Shown: piece after piece, positions 25,792 to 34,077 of the stretch
Position numbering within the stretch: position 1 is the first letter of the stretch
How the letters are laid out: each line of letters starts with the position of its first letter
NCBI GenBank assembly: GCA_031422315.1
Contig: JANOQN010000015.1
Coordinates: forward strand, 1 to 46,110
From: JANNYA01 sp031422315
GTDB taxonomy: Bacteria > Pseudomonadota > Gammaproteobacteria > Xanthomonadales > SZUA-5
DNA length: 46,110 nt
Reading direction: 5' to 3'
The notes under the pieces: generated by a model
The model's database searches: none
Told to the model about the DNA's origin: nothing
What the model saw: only the letters and a program-made list of their open reading frames with translations
Program-made: the position numbers and the translations under genes

Positions 25792-27468
25792 TTACTCAAA
25801 GCCATTACTTAGTAAAGTGTCAGCCTCCCCGACTTGAAACACGCCCCGCGCTTTGCTGCTGCCGGCATAGGCGGCGTCCACTGCTTGCACTGACCATTGA
25901 TATGCACCTGGCAGTAAGTTATTGAAATGCCAGCTTGTGCGTTGATTAATCGTGCCAGATTGCGGCAGGCGTGCAGTTTCAGTCACGGCCGAATCCGCGC
26001 GGGCAATCTGGATATCGTAAGTGAGCGCCGACACGCTGGTGTGATCGTCCAAAGGCGCAAGCCATGACAGCGTCGCCTGACCGGCTGATGTCAGTGCAGT
26101 GATGCCAGTTGGTGCTGCGGGTGCTGCGTTAGTTGCGGGCGTAATGTTGCGAAAAACCTGCGCGCGTGATTCAACTAAGCCATCAGCGTCTGGCAAAAAA
26201 TAAGCGCCCGATACGAAGTAATCTAAGTCGCCATCAGCATCAATATCCATCCAGGCGAACGCACCGCCGCCATTTAGCGCGGTGTCTGGTGCGGGCAATT
26301 GCACGTCAAGTGCAGTGAAATTGCCACTGCCATTGTTGGCGTAGATTTCAGATCGACCGGTCAGTTTGCCTGCGCCAAAAACGTTTCCGGTTACTAATAT
26401 GTCGATATCGCCATCGGAATCATAATCCGCCCAGGTTGCCGCGGTAAGCGTAAACCAGTTGCTTGACGGGAACGCTAGTTCATTAGCAACATAACCATTC
26501 GCCTGTTTGCGATAAACGCGCAACACAGTGGAAAACTCCTCTCCCGGCTCCTCAATTCCCCCCGCAACTAAAATATCCAGATCACCGTCGGCATCCGCAT
26601 CGGCCCAGTCGGTCATGCCGCTTTGCACTCTCAGTGGCAGCACATCAGTGCCGGCAAATCCTGCCGCACCGTTATTGCGATAAATCCGCACAAAGCTGTC
26701 CTTGCCCAGGATGTCGATGTGCGTGATCAACACATCCAAGTCGCCATCGCCATCATCATCAGCCCACTGGGTTTGCGCATTGTAGGTAGGCGCAAACCCA
26801 GTGTTTGTTTGACTGAAAACTAAATCCCCGGCGCCGTTCGGGCCATCATTGCGCATTAGCAGTGTCGCCAATACGTCGCCATTGTTGGTGTCAATTGCCG
26901 ATGGCATTAGCAAATCCTGATCGCCGTCGTTATCAGAATCGGCGAAGGTGATTGAGCGCAAATCATATGTTAACGAATCACCTGAGGCTTCGGCATAGCG
27001 CGGCAGCTGCGTAGTGGTGGGCAGTAAAGTGCCGCCAATATTGCGAAACAACACGCTTTCAGTAGTGGATGCCACCAGCAAATCCGGATCGCCATCGGCA
27101 TCAACATCAGCAAAGCGCATATCGGTGCCTGCCGTACTCAGGGCACCAATCGGAATTGCCTGCGGTACTAGCTGCAAGCGCCCGTCAGGCGCTGTGCCGT
27201 TGTTGCGCAACAGTACCAGCCTAGGCTGTACGCTTTGGGCGTAGACCACGAAATAGCCCAGCGCAACCATATCTAAATCAGCATCGCCATCAACGTCAGC
27301 CGATGCCACCGAGCTGATCCAGAAATCCTCATTGACTGAATTGACGAAGTACTGGTCAAGCTTGGGCGAAATTTCGCTAAACGCCGGTTGCTGTGCGATT
27401 GCGGCTGCGGCTGCGGCAAACCAGCTCATGGTGGTCAATGCCATCAATCGTAAGTTTTTGCATTTCAT
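25792..27468 (-). CDS. Secreted FG-GAP/VCBS seven-bladed propeller with fibronectin-like domain and NGFE tail
   Basis: An exported protein of 558 residues. The signal peptide is residues 1-25 (AAAAAIAQ). Seven calcium-binding FG-GAP/VCBS-type repeats follow, each with a DxDxDGDxD loop (for example DVDADGDPDLLVAS and DYDSDGDIDILVTG), which is the count expected for a seven-bladed beta-propeller. After a short AAPAAPTG linker comes a fibronectin type III-like domain (about 450-545). The protein ends DTLLSNGFE and stop. The same NGFE occurs in the giant protein and a related GGFE ends the protein at 44.4-45.6 kb, which suggests a shared tail signal. ATG 27468 has AAGGA upstream; a GTG directly before it is less likely. 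The ligand and secretion route are not visible. Confidence 0.85.
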   Translation of the reverse strand: MKCKNLRLMALTTMSWFAAAAAAIAQQPAFSEISPKLDQYFVNSVNEDFWISSVASADVDGDADLDMVALGYFVVYAQSVQPRLVLLRNNGTAPDGRLQLVPQAIPIGALSTAGTDMRFADVDADGDPDLLVASTTESVLFRNIGGTLLPTTTQLPRYAEASGDSLTYDLRSITFADSDNDGDQDLLMPSAIDTNNGDVLATLLMRNDGPNGAGDLVFSQTNTGFAPTYNAQTQWADDDGDGDLDVLITHIDILGKDSFVRIYRNNGAAGFAGTDVLPLRVQSGMTDWADADADGDLDILVAGGIEEPGEEFSTVLRVYRKQANGYVANELAFPSSNWFTLTAATWADYDSDGDIDILVTGNVFGAGKLTGRSEIYANNGSGNFTALDVQLPAPDTALNGGGAFAWMDIDADGDLDYFVSGAYFLPDADGLVESRAQVFRNITPATNAAPAAPTGITALTSAGQATLSWLAPLDDHTSVSALTYDIQIARADSAVTETARLPQSGTINQRTSWHFNNLLPGAYQWSVQAVDAAYAGSSKARGVFQVGEADTLLSNGFE

Positions 27469-27676
27469 CACATTGATCCTTATTTTGAATGGCCTATTTG
27501 TGAGCGAGCTGACCGGGAATTTGATGCGATCCCCGCGCGCCGCATTTTATTTTGCAATTAATTTTGCAAAAACACTAGCAATTATTGTGGCGAAAAGTCT
27601 TCAGATTGCCGTCTTTGGGGCATTGACGTTGACATGAAGCAATGCCATGAACTTAAGCCTCGTTGATCATTGTCTC

Positions 27677-27749
27677 GGCATAGCGAATGATGTGAAGCAA
27701 TCTCGGTGGCATGAGATCGCCACGTCGCTTTGCTCCTCGCGATGACGAG
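27677..27749. repeat. Degenerate palindromic dispersed repeat
   Basis: The left arm contains TGTGAAGCAATCTCGG and the right arm GAGATCGCCACGTCGCTTTG followed by CCTCGCGATGACGAG. It is related to the repeat at 682-749 (GTGAAGCAATCT in both). It lies in the 365-base divergent gap between the propeller gene and yaeQ; elsewhere in that gap I see no gene and no clear promoter. Confidence 0.55.
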
Positions 27750-27833
27750 TTTTCAGTCAAATTCCTTAAGTTAATGACATTGCGACTTGAAGGAACGGCG
27801 AATCCTTAGCAGCAATTTCCGCTAAGCTGCGGC

Positions 27834-28364
27834 ATGGCTATCAAATCAACGGTTTATAAAGCCGAACTACAAATCTCCGATATGGATCGCGGCTATTACC
27901 ATGCGCATCCCCTCACTCTGGCCATGCACCCTTCGGAAACCGAAGAACGCCTGATGGTGCGGCTTGTGGCGTTCGCACTGAATGCCGATGAGCAGCTTAG
28001 CTTTGCCGGAGGGATCAGCACGGAAGATGAGCCCGATTTATGGCGCAAAGACCTAACCGGTGCGATTGATCTGTGGATTGAGGTGGGGCAGCCGGATGAA
28101 AAGCGCATCCGCAAAGCGTGCGGAAGGGCTCGGCAGGTCATTGTCTACACTTACAGCGGTCGGGGCGCGGGTGTCTGGTGGAATAAAATCAGCGGCGATT
28201 TACTGCGCTGCAAAAACCTAACTGTGATTGATTTCCCTGATTGCACCGAGCTCACCAAGTTAGCTAACCGCGCCATGCGCCTGCAAGCCATGCTGCAAGA
28301 TGGCGAGCTGACGCTGATGGGCGAGTCTGAATCCGTATCAATTACGCCCATTCGGCGAATGTGA
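27834..28364 (+). CDS. yaeQ: YaeQ family protein
   Basis: A 176-residue cytoplasmic protein of the YaeQ family (E. coli YaeQ has 181). The family has a PD-(D/E)xK-like fold without demonstrated nuclease activity, and has been linked to suppression of RfaH-type haemolysin expression defects. Family marks seen are the start MAIKSTVYKAELQISDMDRGYY, HPSETEERLMVRL, EDEPDLWRKDLTGAIDLWIEVGQP with the acidic core, and the final segment ending ITPIRRM. ATG 27834 starts at the conserved first residue. It stands alone, divergent from the propeller gene, and upstream of the toxin-antitoxin pair. Confidence 0.93.
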   Translation: MAIKSTVYKAELQISDMDRGYYHAHPLTLAMHPSETEERLMVRLVAFALNADEQLSFAGGISTEDEPDLWRKDLTGAIDLWIEVGQPDEKRIRKACGRARQVIVYTYSGRGAGVWWNKISGDLLRCKNLTVIDFPDCTELTKLANRAMRLQAMLQDGELTLMGESESVSITPIRRM

Positions 28365-28469
28365 GGTGGTTTTCATCGCTGTGCACTTACAAATGCCACA
28401 CTAAAACCGAAGTTTAACTTATTGCGTAAAACATGCGACCATGTACGCCACATGCAAGCGAGTTATGCC

Positions 28470-28700
28470 ATGACAGTCATGATTCAAGTAAGAAATGTTC
28501 CAGAACAGATACACCGAGTGCTTAAATCGCGTTCTGCCCTTGCCGGAAAGAGCTTAAGCGACTTGATTTTAGATGAGTTGATTGTGATGGCAGCGCTGCC
28601 TTCGGAGGCTGAACTTAAGGCAAACTTGAGCTCAGCAGAGCCATTCGCCATGCAAATCACATCCGCCAACATGGTGCGCGCTGAGCGCGACGCAGCGTGA
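28470..28700 (+). CDS. vapB: Ribbon-helix-helix antitoxin (VapB/FitA-like)
   Basis: A small antitoxin of about 76 residues. The N-terminal segment MIQVRNVPEQIHRVLKSRSA, followed by GKSLSDLILDEL, is the ribbon-helix-helix pattern of FitA-type DNA-binding antitoxins. The C-terminal half (LPSEAELKANLSS...) is expected to wrap round the toxin. The start is uncertain: ATG 28470, ATG 28479 and ATG 28452 are all in frame. Its stop TGA overlaps the GTG start of the PIN toxin gene (GTGA), giving the coupled translation usual for such pairs. It probably binds and represses its own promoter. Confidence 0.85.
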   Translation: MTVMIQVRNVPEQIHRVLKSRSALAGKSLSDLILDELIVMAALPSEAELKANLSSAEPFAMQITSANMVRAERDAA

Positions 28701-29095
28701 CAAAGATTTTGGTCGTTGATGCTTCAGTGGTCATCGACCTAATTGCCCGCTTCCGACCTGAACCTATCGAGGCCCTTTTGTGGGCTCCGGACGCTATTTT
28801 GGTAGCGCCCGAGATTTTAGATATCGAAGTGCTAAATGCGCTGCGTAAACTTGATCAATCCGGCGCCATTGGGCTCAACCGCAGTGCGGGGCTTCCTGCT
28901 TTGTTGCGGGGTTTACGAATCCGCAAGTATTCCCATGAAACTTTGATCGAAGGTATTTGGTCACTGCGTCATAATGTGACTGCCTACGACGCCGCTTACG
29001 TTGTTTTAGCTCGATCACTGAGTGCAAGTTTGGTCACACGCGATGCGCGGCTCGCGCACGCGCCAGGACTGATGATTCCGGTAATGGTGCCGTAG
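28697..29095 (+). CDS. vapC: PIN-domain toxin, VapC-type
   Basis: A 132-residue PIN-domain ribonuclease toxin. The four acidic residues of the active site are present: D8 (VVDASVVIDL), E44 (LDIEVLNAL), D98 (TAYDAAYVVLA) and D116 (VTRDARLA). VapC toxins cut tRNA or rRNA and are held inactive by the antitoxin encoded just upstream. It starts with GTG, overlapping the antitoxin stop by four bases. Its TAG ends at 29095 and the convergent tlpA-like gene ends at 29096, so there is no room for a terminator between them. The pair looks intact and functional. Confidence 0.9.
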   Translation: MTKILVVDASVVIDLIARFRPEPIEALLWAPDAILVAPEILDIEVLNALRKLDQSGAIGLNRSAGLPALLRGLRIRKYSHETLIEGIWSLRHNVTAYDAAYVVLARSLSASLVTRDARLAHAPGLMIPVMVP

Positions 29096-29599
29096 CTACA
29101 ATGCCCCCGCAATCATGCTATCCAATTCACCCTGGCTCAGCAGGCCGCGTTTGACCGCCGTTACCTCACCTGCTCGATTGATCATCACACTGTAAGGAAT
29201 GGTGTTTGGCACGGCGTAATCGCTATCAAAACTTGGCGCAGCTTCGCCGAGTGCAATATCGAAGGCAAAATCTTTGCGGCGTAAAAATTGCTCGACTGCC
29301 GCGCGCTCATCATGGGCAATCGCGATCACGTGAATTTTACCGCTCCGATGTGCGCGATCTAGCATCGGCATTTCTTCCACGCACGGCGGGCACCAGGTTG
29401 CCCACACATTGATCAACACTGGACGACCACGTAATGACGCTAAGCTTTGGCTGCCGCCATTGATGAGCTTTACCTTGAGCGTCGGTGCCGTGTTGCCAAT
29501 CAGCTTGCTGCCATCGTCCATTAAATACGACGACATCATAAAACCCATGATGCCGAAAATCGCAGCGAGAACCAGAATCAACCGATTGGTTTGATCCAT
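29096..29599 (-). CDS. TlpA-like membrane-anchored thioredoxin
   Basis: A periplasm-facing thioredoxin-fold reductase of 167 residues, TlpA/ResA/CcmG type. One N-terminal transmembrane anchor is visible (residues 7-26), and the redox motif is in INVWATWCPPCVEEMP with C70 and C73. The cis-proline lies in PNTIPYSVMI. Such proteins reduce cytochrome c apoproteins or other periplasmic thiols, with electrons from DsbD. Its ATG comes two bases after the dsbD stop, so it is in the same operon and probably a DsbD client. The exact target is not evident; no ccm genes are present here. Confidence 0.88.
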   Translation of the reverse strand: MDQTNRLILVLAAIFGIMGFMMSSYLMDDGSKLIGNTAPTLKVKLINGGSQSLASLRGRPVLINVWATWCPPCVEEMPMLDRAHRSGKIHVIAIAHDERAAVEQFLRRKDFAFDIALGEAAPSFDSDYAVPNTIPYSVMINRAGEVTAVKRGLLSQGELDSMIAGAL

Positions 29600-29601
29600 G
29601 C

Positions 29602-31914
29602 CTAGTTACTCGTCCTGGCGATTGCATCTAGCACGATCGCCTGCGTCAAAATTTGCGGCAGCACAAAAGGCTGCGTATTTTTCGCGCTGGCTTTAGGGTA
29701 GACCACATACAGCGGCACGCCGACGGCTTTGAAGTCTTTCAGATACTGATCGACCGCCGGGCTGGTGGTGGTGTAGTCGACCACCATAAAATTGACACCA
29801 TATTTTTCCATCGCCGCACGGACCGCATCAGTATGGATGGCGTTGCGCTCGTTGACTTTGCAGGTGACACACCAATCAGCAGTGACGTCAACAAATATAG
29901 CTTCACCCTCGCTGTGCAGCTGTGCAATCTGTGCAATCACGTCACCGGTCGGAGCTTTTTTGGCGGATTGCTCGGCGCCGACTTTCAACAGTAATAAGCC
30001 GCCTAAAGCCAGTGCAATGGCGAAGGCGCGCGCCAATGCGGTGGAATCACTGGTGGAAAAATTCTGCCGCTCCCACCACCAAGCGGCGGCGGCAATCAGC
30101 AAGAATCCGCTCAAAAGCAAGCCTAAGCCGTCAACGCCGGTTTGATTGCCAAACACCCAAGCCAGCCAAATCGCGGTGGCGTAAAGCGGGAATGCCAACC
30201 ACTGCTTGAGTGTTTCCATCCACGCGCCCGGTTTTGGCAAGCGGCCTGCTAGGCCTGGAATGAAGCCGATCAATAAAAATGGCAGCGCAAGACCTAAGCC
30301 CAGCGTCAGCAAAATGAGCAGTGCAATAGCGCTATTTTGGGTAAAGCCGTAGGTCAGCGCGGTGCCCATAAACGGCCCAGTGCAGGGAGATGCCACCACG
30401 CAAGCCAACACGCCGGTAAAAAACGCGCCGCTGTTGCCGCCAGCATCGGCATATTTCGCCCCTAAATTGCCCAGGCTATTGCCAAAGCTGACAATGCCCG
30501 ACAAATTCAAACCCATAACGAACATAACCAGCGCCAAAGCGCCTACCACCAGCGGGTTTTGCAGCTGAAAGCCCCAGCCAAGCGCATTGCCGGCCGATTT
30601 CAGCGCCAGCAGCGCAACGCCAAGTAGCAAAAATGCGCTGAGCACGCCGAGCGTGTAAAAAATCGCCTGTTTGCGCGCGGCCTGCTGCGAATGCGCACTT
30701 TCCGCCAAGCCCAGCACTTTAAGCGATAAAACCGGCAATACACAGGGCATCAAATTCAGCACAACGCCGCCCAGCAAAGCCAGCAGCAGTGCGCCGAATA
30801 GCCCAACGCTAGCGCCAGTGCTTTGGCTAAAATTCGTGGAGATTGGATTATTGGGCGTGGCAACCCTGGTGGCGGTCAAATCCGGCAGTAGCGTCAACTG
30901 TGCTTTTTTCGCGGCGTCGACGGCAGCTTGCGTTGCGAGTGTTTTGGTTTCTGGCAGCGCGACCGCAATCACGCGGCGCATAATCGGATAGCAAACGCTG
31001 TTTTGCTTGCAGCCTTGAAACTCGATTCCAAAATCCATTTGCCCGGCGGCGCCCTGGCCTGGCGCGCGCAGCAGTTTTAATGGCAATTCTAAGCCGCCGA
31101 AATACACCTCAACGTTGCCAAATTCTGGGTCGTTAAAGGGCTTTGCGGCCGGGAACGCTGGCGTAAGCGCCAAGGTGCTAGCACCTTCGTCGAAGCGGAA
31201 CTTGTTTTTGTATAGATAGTAATCCGGCGGCGCGCTAATGCGCAGCAATACGGTGTCGGCATCACTCAAGATCGCTTCGGCAATAAAGGCTTGTTCTTGC
31301 GGCAATACGTCAGGTTGCGCTTGCGGTAACGTGCTAACTGGGCCTGTTAACCCGAGTGGATCTTGCGTGATGGGTTCTGAGAGCGCATCGCCCAAGGTCG
31401 GCAGTGCTTCCGTTACACCGCTGATGGTTTGCACTGGCACGTCCATCGCGAAAGTGCGGGTTTGCGGCGGGTAGCAAACGCCTGCGTCAGCGCAGCCTTG
31501 ATATTTAATCTTGAACGCCAACACCGTCGGCATCGCGCCTGGATAGCTCAACGCGGCGCTGCCGGCAAAATCGCCGTGATAAACGTGCATCTTGCCGAAA
31601 AACTCGTCTTCCTTTGGCTCGCCTTTGGGTAAATTTAGGGCGCCAATCGCCACTTCCTCAGGCCGAAGCGGCTGCACTTCAATACGTTCTTGATACAGAT
31701 AGTAACCCGGCGCAATCTTGAAACTAATCAAAAGCTTATCGGCTTCTACCTTCAACTCGGGCTGAAAAGCTTCATCGACGGGCAGTAAATCTGCTTCGTC
31801 GATGGCTGCAAAAATAGTGGCAGTCCAACCGAAAAGCAGCGCAGATAGGGCAAGCAAAAACACGGTGCGCCAGCGCACGATTAGGTCATTAAGTTTAGGC
31901 ACGCGAGCAGTCAT
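29602..31914 (-). CDS. dsbD: Thiol:disulfide interchange protein DsbD with duplicated N-terminal domain
   Basis: DsbD carries electrons from cytoplasmic thioredoxin across the inner membrane to periplasmic partners such as DsbC and TlpA-type proteins. After a signal segment (about 17-36), two DsbD-alpha-like domains follow. The first has PGYYLYQERIEV and GCADAGVCYPP; the second has PDYYLYKNKFRF and GCKQNSVCYP, so each keeps its own cysteine pair. Then come eight transmembrane helices of the beta domain with LNLMPCVLPVLSLK and CVVASPCTGPFMGTAL, and a C-terminal thioredoxin domain with VTADWCVTCKVNE. At 770 residues it is about 200 longer than E. coli DsbD (565), the excess being the second alpha domain. 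The frame opens at a TTG (31932), but ATG 31914 is the more likely start. It heads an operon with the tlpA-like gene. Confidence 0.92.
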   Translation of the reverse strand: MTARVPKLNDLIVRWRTVFLLALSALLFGWTATIFAAIDEADLLPVDEAFQPELKVEADKLLISFKIAPGYYLYQERIEVQPLRPEEVAIGALNLPKGEPKEDEFFGKMHVYHGDFAGSAALSYPGAMPTVLAFKIKYQGCADAGVCYPPQTRTFAMDVPVQTISGVTEALPTLGDALSEPITQDPLGLTGPVSTLPQAQPDVLPQEQAFIAEAILSDADTVLLRISAPPDYYLYKNKFRFDEGASTLALTPAFPAAKPFNDPEFGNVEVYFGGLELPLKLLRAPGQGAAGQMDFGIEFQGCKQNSVCYPIMRRVIAVALPETKTLATQAAVDAAKKAQLTLLPDLTATRVATPNNPISTNFSQSTGASVGLFGALLLALLGGVVLNLMPCVLPVLSLKVLGLAESAHSQQAARKQAIFYTLGVLSAFLLLGVALLALKSAGNALGWGFQLQNPLVVGALALVMFVMGLNLSGIVSFGNSLGNLGAKYADAGGNSGAFFTGVLACVVASPCTGPFMGTALTYGFTQNSAIALLILLTLGLGLALPFLLIGFIPGLAGRLPKPGAWMETLKQWLAFPLYATAIWLAWVFGNQTGVDGLGLLLSGFLLIAAAAWWWERQNFSTSDSTALARAFAIALALGGLLLLKVGAEQSAKKAPTGDVIAQIAQLHSEGEAIFVDVTADWCVTCKVNERNAIHTDAVRAAMEKYGVNFMVVDYTTTSPAVDQYLKDFKAVGVPLYVVYPKASAKNTQPFVLPQILTQAIVLDAIARTSN

Positions 31915-32023
31915 GTGAATTAGTAGGGCCAAGATTAGACCGGATTACGTCCGGAAACCATGCAAAAAGTTCGCCCCGCCCAATACCCGTGCATTTAAGT
32001 GTATCCATTACGCTGAATTTATC

Positions 32024-32060
32024 GAATGTCTACATTCTAATGCCGTAGCTTCGCTACAAT
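32024..32060 (+). promoter_or_regulatory. Candidate operator/promoter in divergent dsbD-DUF4920 gap
   Basis: GAATGT-CT-ACATTC (32024-32037) is a perfect palindrome. A small hairpin GTAGC-TTC-GCTAC (32045-32057) overlaps TACAAT (32055-32060), a fair -10 element. The palindrome would sit over the -35 position, where no good -35 sequence is seen. This fits a regulated promoter but is not proof. Confidence 0.3.
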
Positions 32061-32096
32061 CCCGCACCTTAATTCGCCAACTCTGGAGTACTTTCA

Positions 32097-32618
32097 ATGC
32101 GTCAATGTGCCAATGTTATGGGTTTTGCTTTACTCGCGTTAATGACTGCGTGCGCACCAACGCAAGAGAAAGCAGCCAGCGTAGCCCCGGCGATGAGCGG
32201 CGCTAGCGCTACCATGAAAGCCGGTTTTGAAGCGCAAAAAGGCTACGGCGCAGCAATGCCCGCTGACCCCGCTGCGGTTACGGTGGCCGACGCAGCACCG
32301 CAGTTTGCTGGCATGGTCGGGCAGAACGTTAAAATGAGCGGCCGCATCGGTAGCGTATGCCAGGCCAAAGGCTGCTGGATGATGTTGACCGACGGCGAGC
32401 AAGCCATTCGCGTTAAGTTCGGCAGTGATTCGTTTTTCATTCCTAAAGATTCAAGCGGCAATGCCATTGCATTTGGCAAGCTTGAGGCGATCAAAATGCC
32501 GCTTGCTGAAGCAAAACATATGGCGAAGGATGCGGGGATTGATCCAGACACCGTCACCGAAGCGGCGCAGGAATATCAGCTGGTAGCGACCAGCGTTGTG
32601 ATCGAAGCGAAGGGTTAA
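32097..32618 (+). CDS. DUF4920 lipoprotein
   Basis: A 173-residue protein with a lipoprotein signal (LLALMTAC, lipidated Cys19) and a DUF4920 domain. That domain is seen in the centre: VGQNVKMSGRIGSVCQAKGCWMML, with the conserved cysteines and the KGCW motif, then AIRVKFGSDSFFIPKDSSGN. DUF4920 resembles an OB-type fold and its role is not established; the conserved cysteines suggest metal or redox chemistry, which is inference. TGGAGT lies upstream of the ATG. It is the first gene of a pair: the PhoX-like gene starts five bases after its stop. Confidence 0.85.
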   Translation: MRQCANVMGFALLALMTACAPTQEKAASVAPAMSGASATMKAGFEAQKGYGAAMPADPAAVTVADAAPQFAGMVGQNVKMSGRIGSVCQAKGCWMMLTDGEQAIRVKFGSDSFFIPKDSSGNAIAFGKLEAIKMPLAEAKHMAKDAGIDPDTVTEAAQEYQLVATSVVIEAKG

Positions 32619-32623
32619 AGCGC

Positions 32624-34018
32624 TTGAGCTCGCGTCGACGTTTTCTCCAGGCCGCCGTTGGCGCGGGCACCGCGTTTAGTAGTTTAGGCGCACTTTCGAT
32701 GCTGAGCGGCTGTGCGCCAAGTGCGCCAACCCGCAAGGCGATGCTCGATATCAGTCTGCGGCCTATGCTTGACCCAACTAGCGGCCAAGCACTGATTCAA
32801 CTGCCGCCCGGCTTTCGCTATTTCAGCTTTGGCACCGCAGGCGACGCACTGCCTGGGCCAGTCAATGGTGGCGCGCAGATTCCAAGCTCGGCTGACGGCA
32901 TGGGCATCGTCAATTACGATGGCAAAAGCGTCCGGCTGATTCGCAATCACGAGCTTTGGGAAGATACCGGCTGCTTTGCGCGGCCCGACTGGGCCTACGA
33001 CGAAGCTAGCGCGGGCGGCACACTCACGCTAGATGTCGATTTGCAAGCGGGTGCATTGCGCAGCGCCGAAGTCAGCCTGTGCGGCACGACGGCCAACTGT
33101 TCGGGCGGCGTTACCCCGTGGGGCACTTGGCTGAGTGGCGAAGAACAAATCTCGCAGCTCGAAGCACCGATCAATTCGCGCAGCGGCCGATTGATGGACA
33201 GCTTTAAAGCCCCGCACGGCTTTATGTTCGAATCAGGCGTGCGAAAAAATGGCCGCTTCGCGCCAATTCACGGCATGGGCCAAATGCGCCATGAAGCCGC
33301 CGCGTTTGATACCCAAACCGGCTACGTTTATTTGACCGAAGATAACGAGCCTTCCGCAGGCTTGTATCGCTACCGGCCGGTCAGCCCGAAAAATTTATAC
33401 GCTGGCGGCGCGCTGGAAATGCTGGTCGCAGAGGGCCGAACCGAATTTCGCACCGGCGTACCTGCCGCGCAAAGCTATAAAACGCGTTGGGTTAGTATCG
33501 CGGATCCGCTGCGCGCGCATGCGGGTAACGGCACCGGTTCTGATGGCTGCTTCCAACAAGGCGCAGTGCAGGGCGGCGCGCATTTTCGCCGTGTCGAAGG
33601 CATCTACGTGCGCGGGCGCGAGCTATTTTTCACAGCGACCAACGGCGGCGATGCGTTTTTAGGGCAAGTGTTCGTGCATCATCTTGATGACGCAACGCTC
33701 GCGCTCGTCTATGAAGCCAAAGATCCGCAAGTCATGAATTGGCCTGATGCGATTGAGCGCGGCCCAAATGGCGGCCACATTATTTGCCAAGATGGCAAAG
33801 AGCTTTTTCCGCAGGTTTTGTATTACTTGAGCCCGAAAGGCAAAGTAGCCCCGATTGCGCGCAACCATATGGAAGGTGGGCAGTCGACATCCGAATGGTC
33901 GGGCTGTTCGATGTCTGCGGATGGGCGCTGGCTGTTTGCCAACATCTATTCGCCGGGTTTAAGCGTGGCTATCACAGGCCCGTTCGAGCAGTGGGCTGAT
34001 GCGGTAGAAGCGGCCTGA
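32624..34018 (+). CDS. PhoX/DUF839-family exported protein, Tat lipoprotein
   Basis: This 464-residue protein belongs to the PhoX (DUF839) family of calcium/iron-dependent phosphatases. The N-terminus MSSRRRFLQAAVGAG carries a twin-arginine signal, and LSGC at 27-30 is a lipobox, so it is likely folded in the cytoplasm, exported by Tat and lipid-anchored. PhoX-type segments include SVRLIRNHELWE, GGTLTLDVD, TPWGTWLSGEE, MGQMRHEAAAFD, YLTEDNEPSAGLYRY and the late GGQSTSEWSGCSMSADGRWLF. It starts with TTG 32624, the only codon that includes the Tat motif. At 464 residues it is shorter than classical PhoX (over 600), so phosphatase activity is not assured. It sits with the DUF4920 lipoprotein, which may be its partner. 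Confidence 0.85.
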   Translation: MSSRRRFLQAAVGAGTAFSSLGALSMLSGCAPSAPTRKAMLDISLRPMLDPTSGQALIQLPPGFRYFSFGTAGDALPGPVNGGAQIPSSADGMGIVNYDGKSVRLIRNHELWEDTGCFARPDWAYDEASAGGTLTLDVDLQAGALRSAEVSLCGTTANCSGGVTPWGTWLSGEEQISQLEAPINSRSGRLMDSFKAPHGFMFESGVRKNGRFAPIHGMGQMRHEAAAFDTQTGYVYLTEDNEPSAGLYRYRPVSPKNLYAGGALEMLVAEGRTEFRTGVPAAQSYKTRWVSIADPLRAHAGNGTGSDGCFQQGAVQGGAHFRRVEGIYVRGRELFFTATNGGDAFLGQVFVHHLDDATLALVYEAKDPQVMNWPDAIERGPNGGHIICQDGKELFPQVLYYLSPKGKVAPIARNHMEGGQSTSEWSGCSMSADGRWLFANIYSPGLSVAITGPFEQWADAVEAA

Positions 34019-34077
34019 AGCTGGAGTTCACTAAGCACGCCCCGCTGAATCCGCCAAGCAGCGCCACGCTGAGCGAC

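Noticed and set aside
27332..27637. Plus-strand frame of 101 residues over the start of the FG-GAP gene
   Set aside because: It overlaps the signal peptide of a well-supported gene on the other strand and has no recognised domain.
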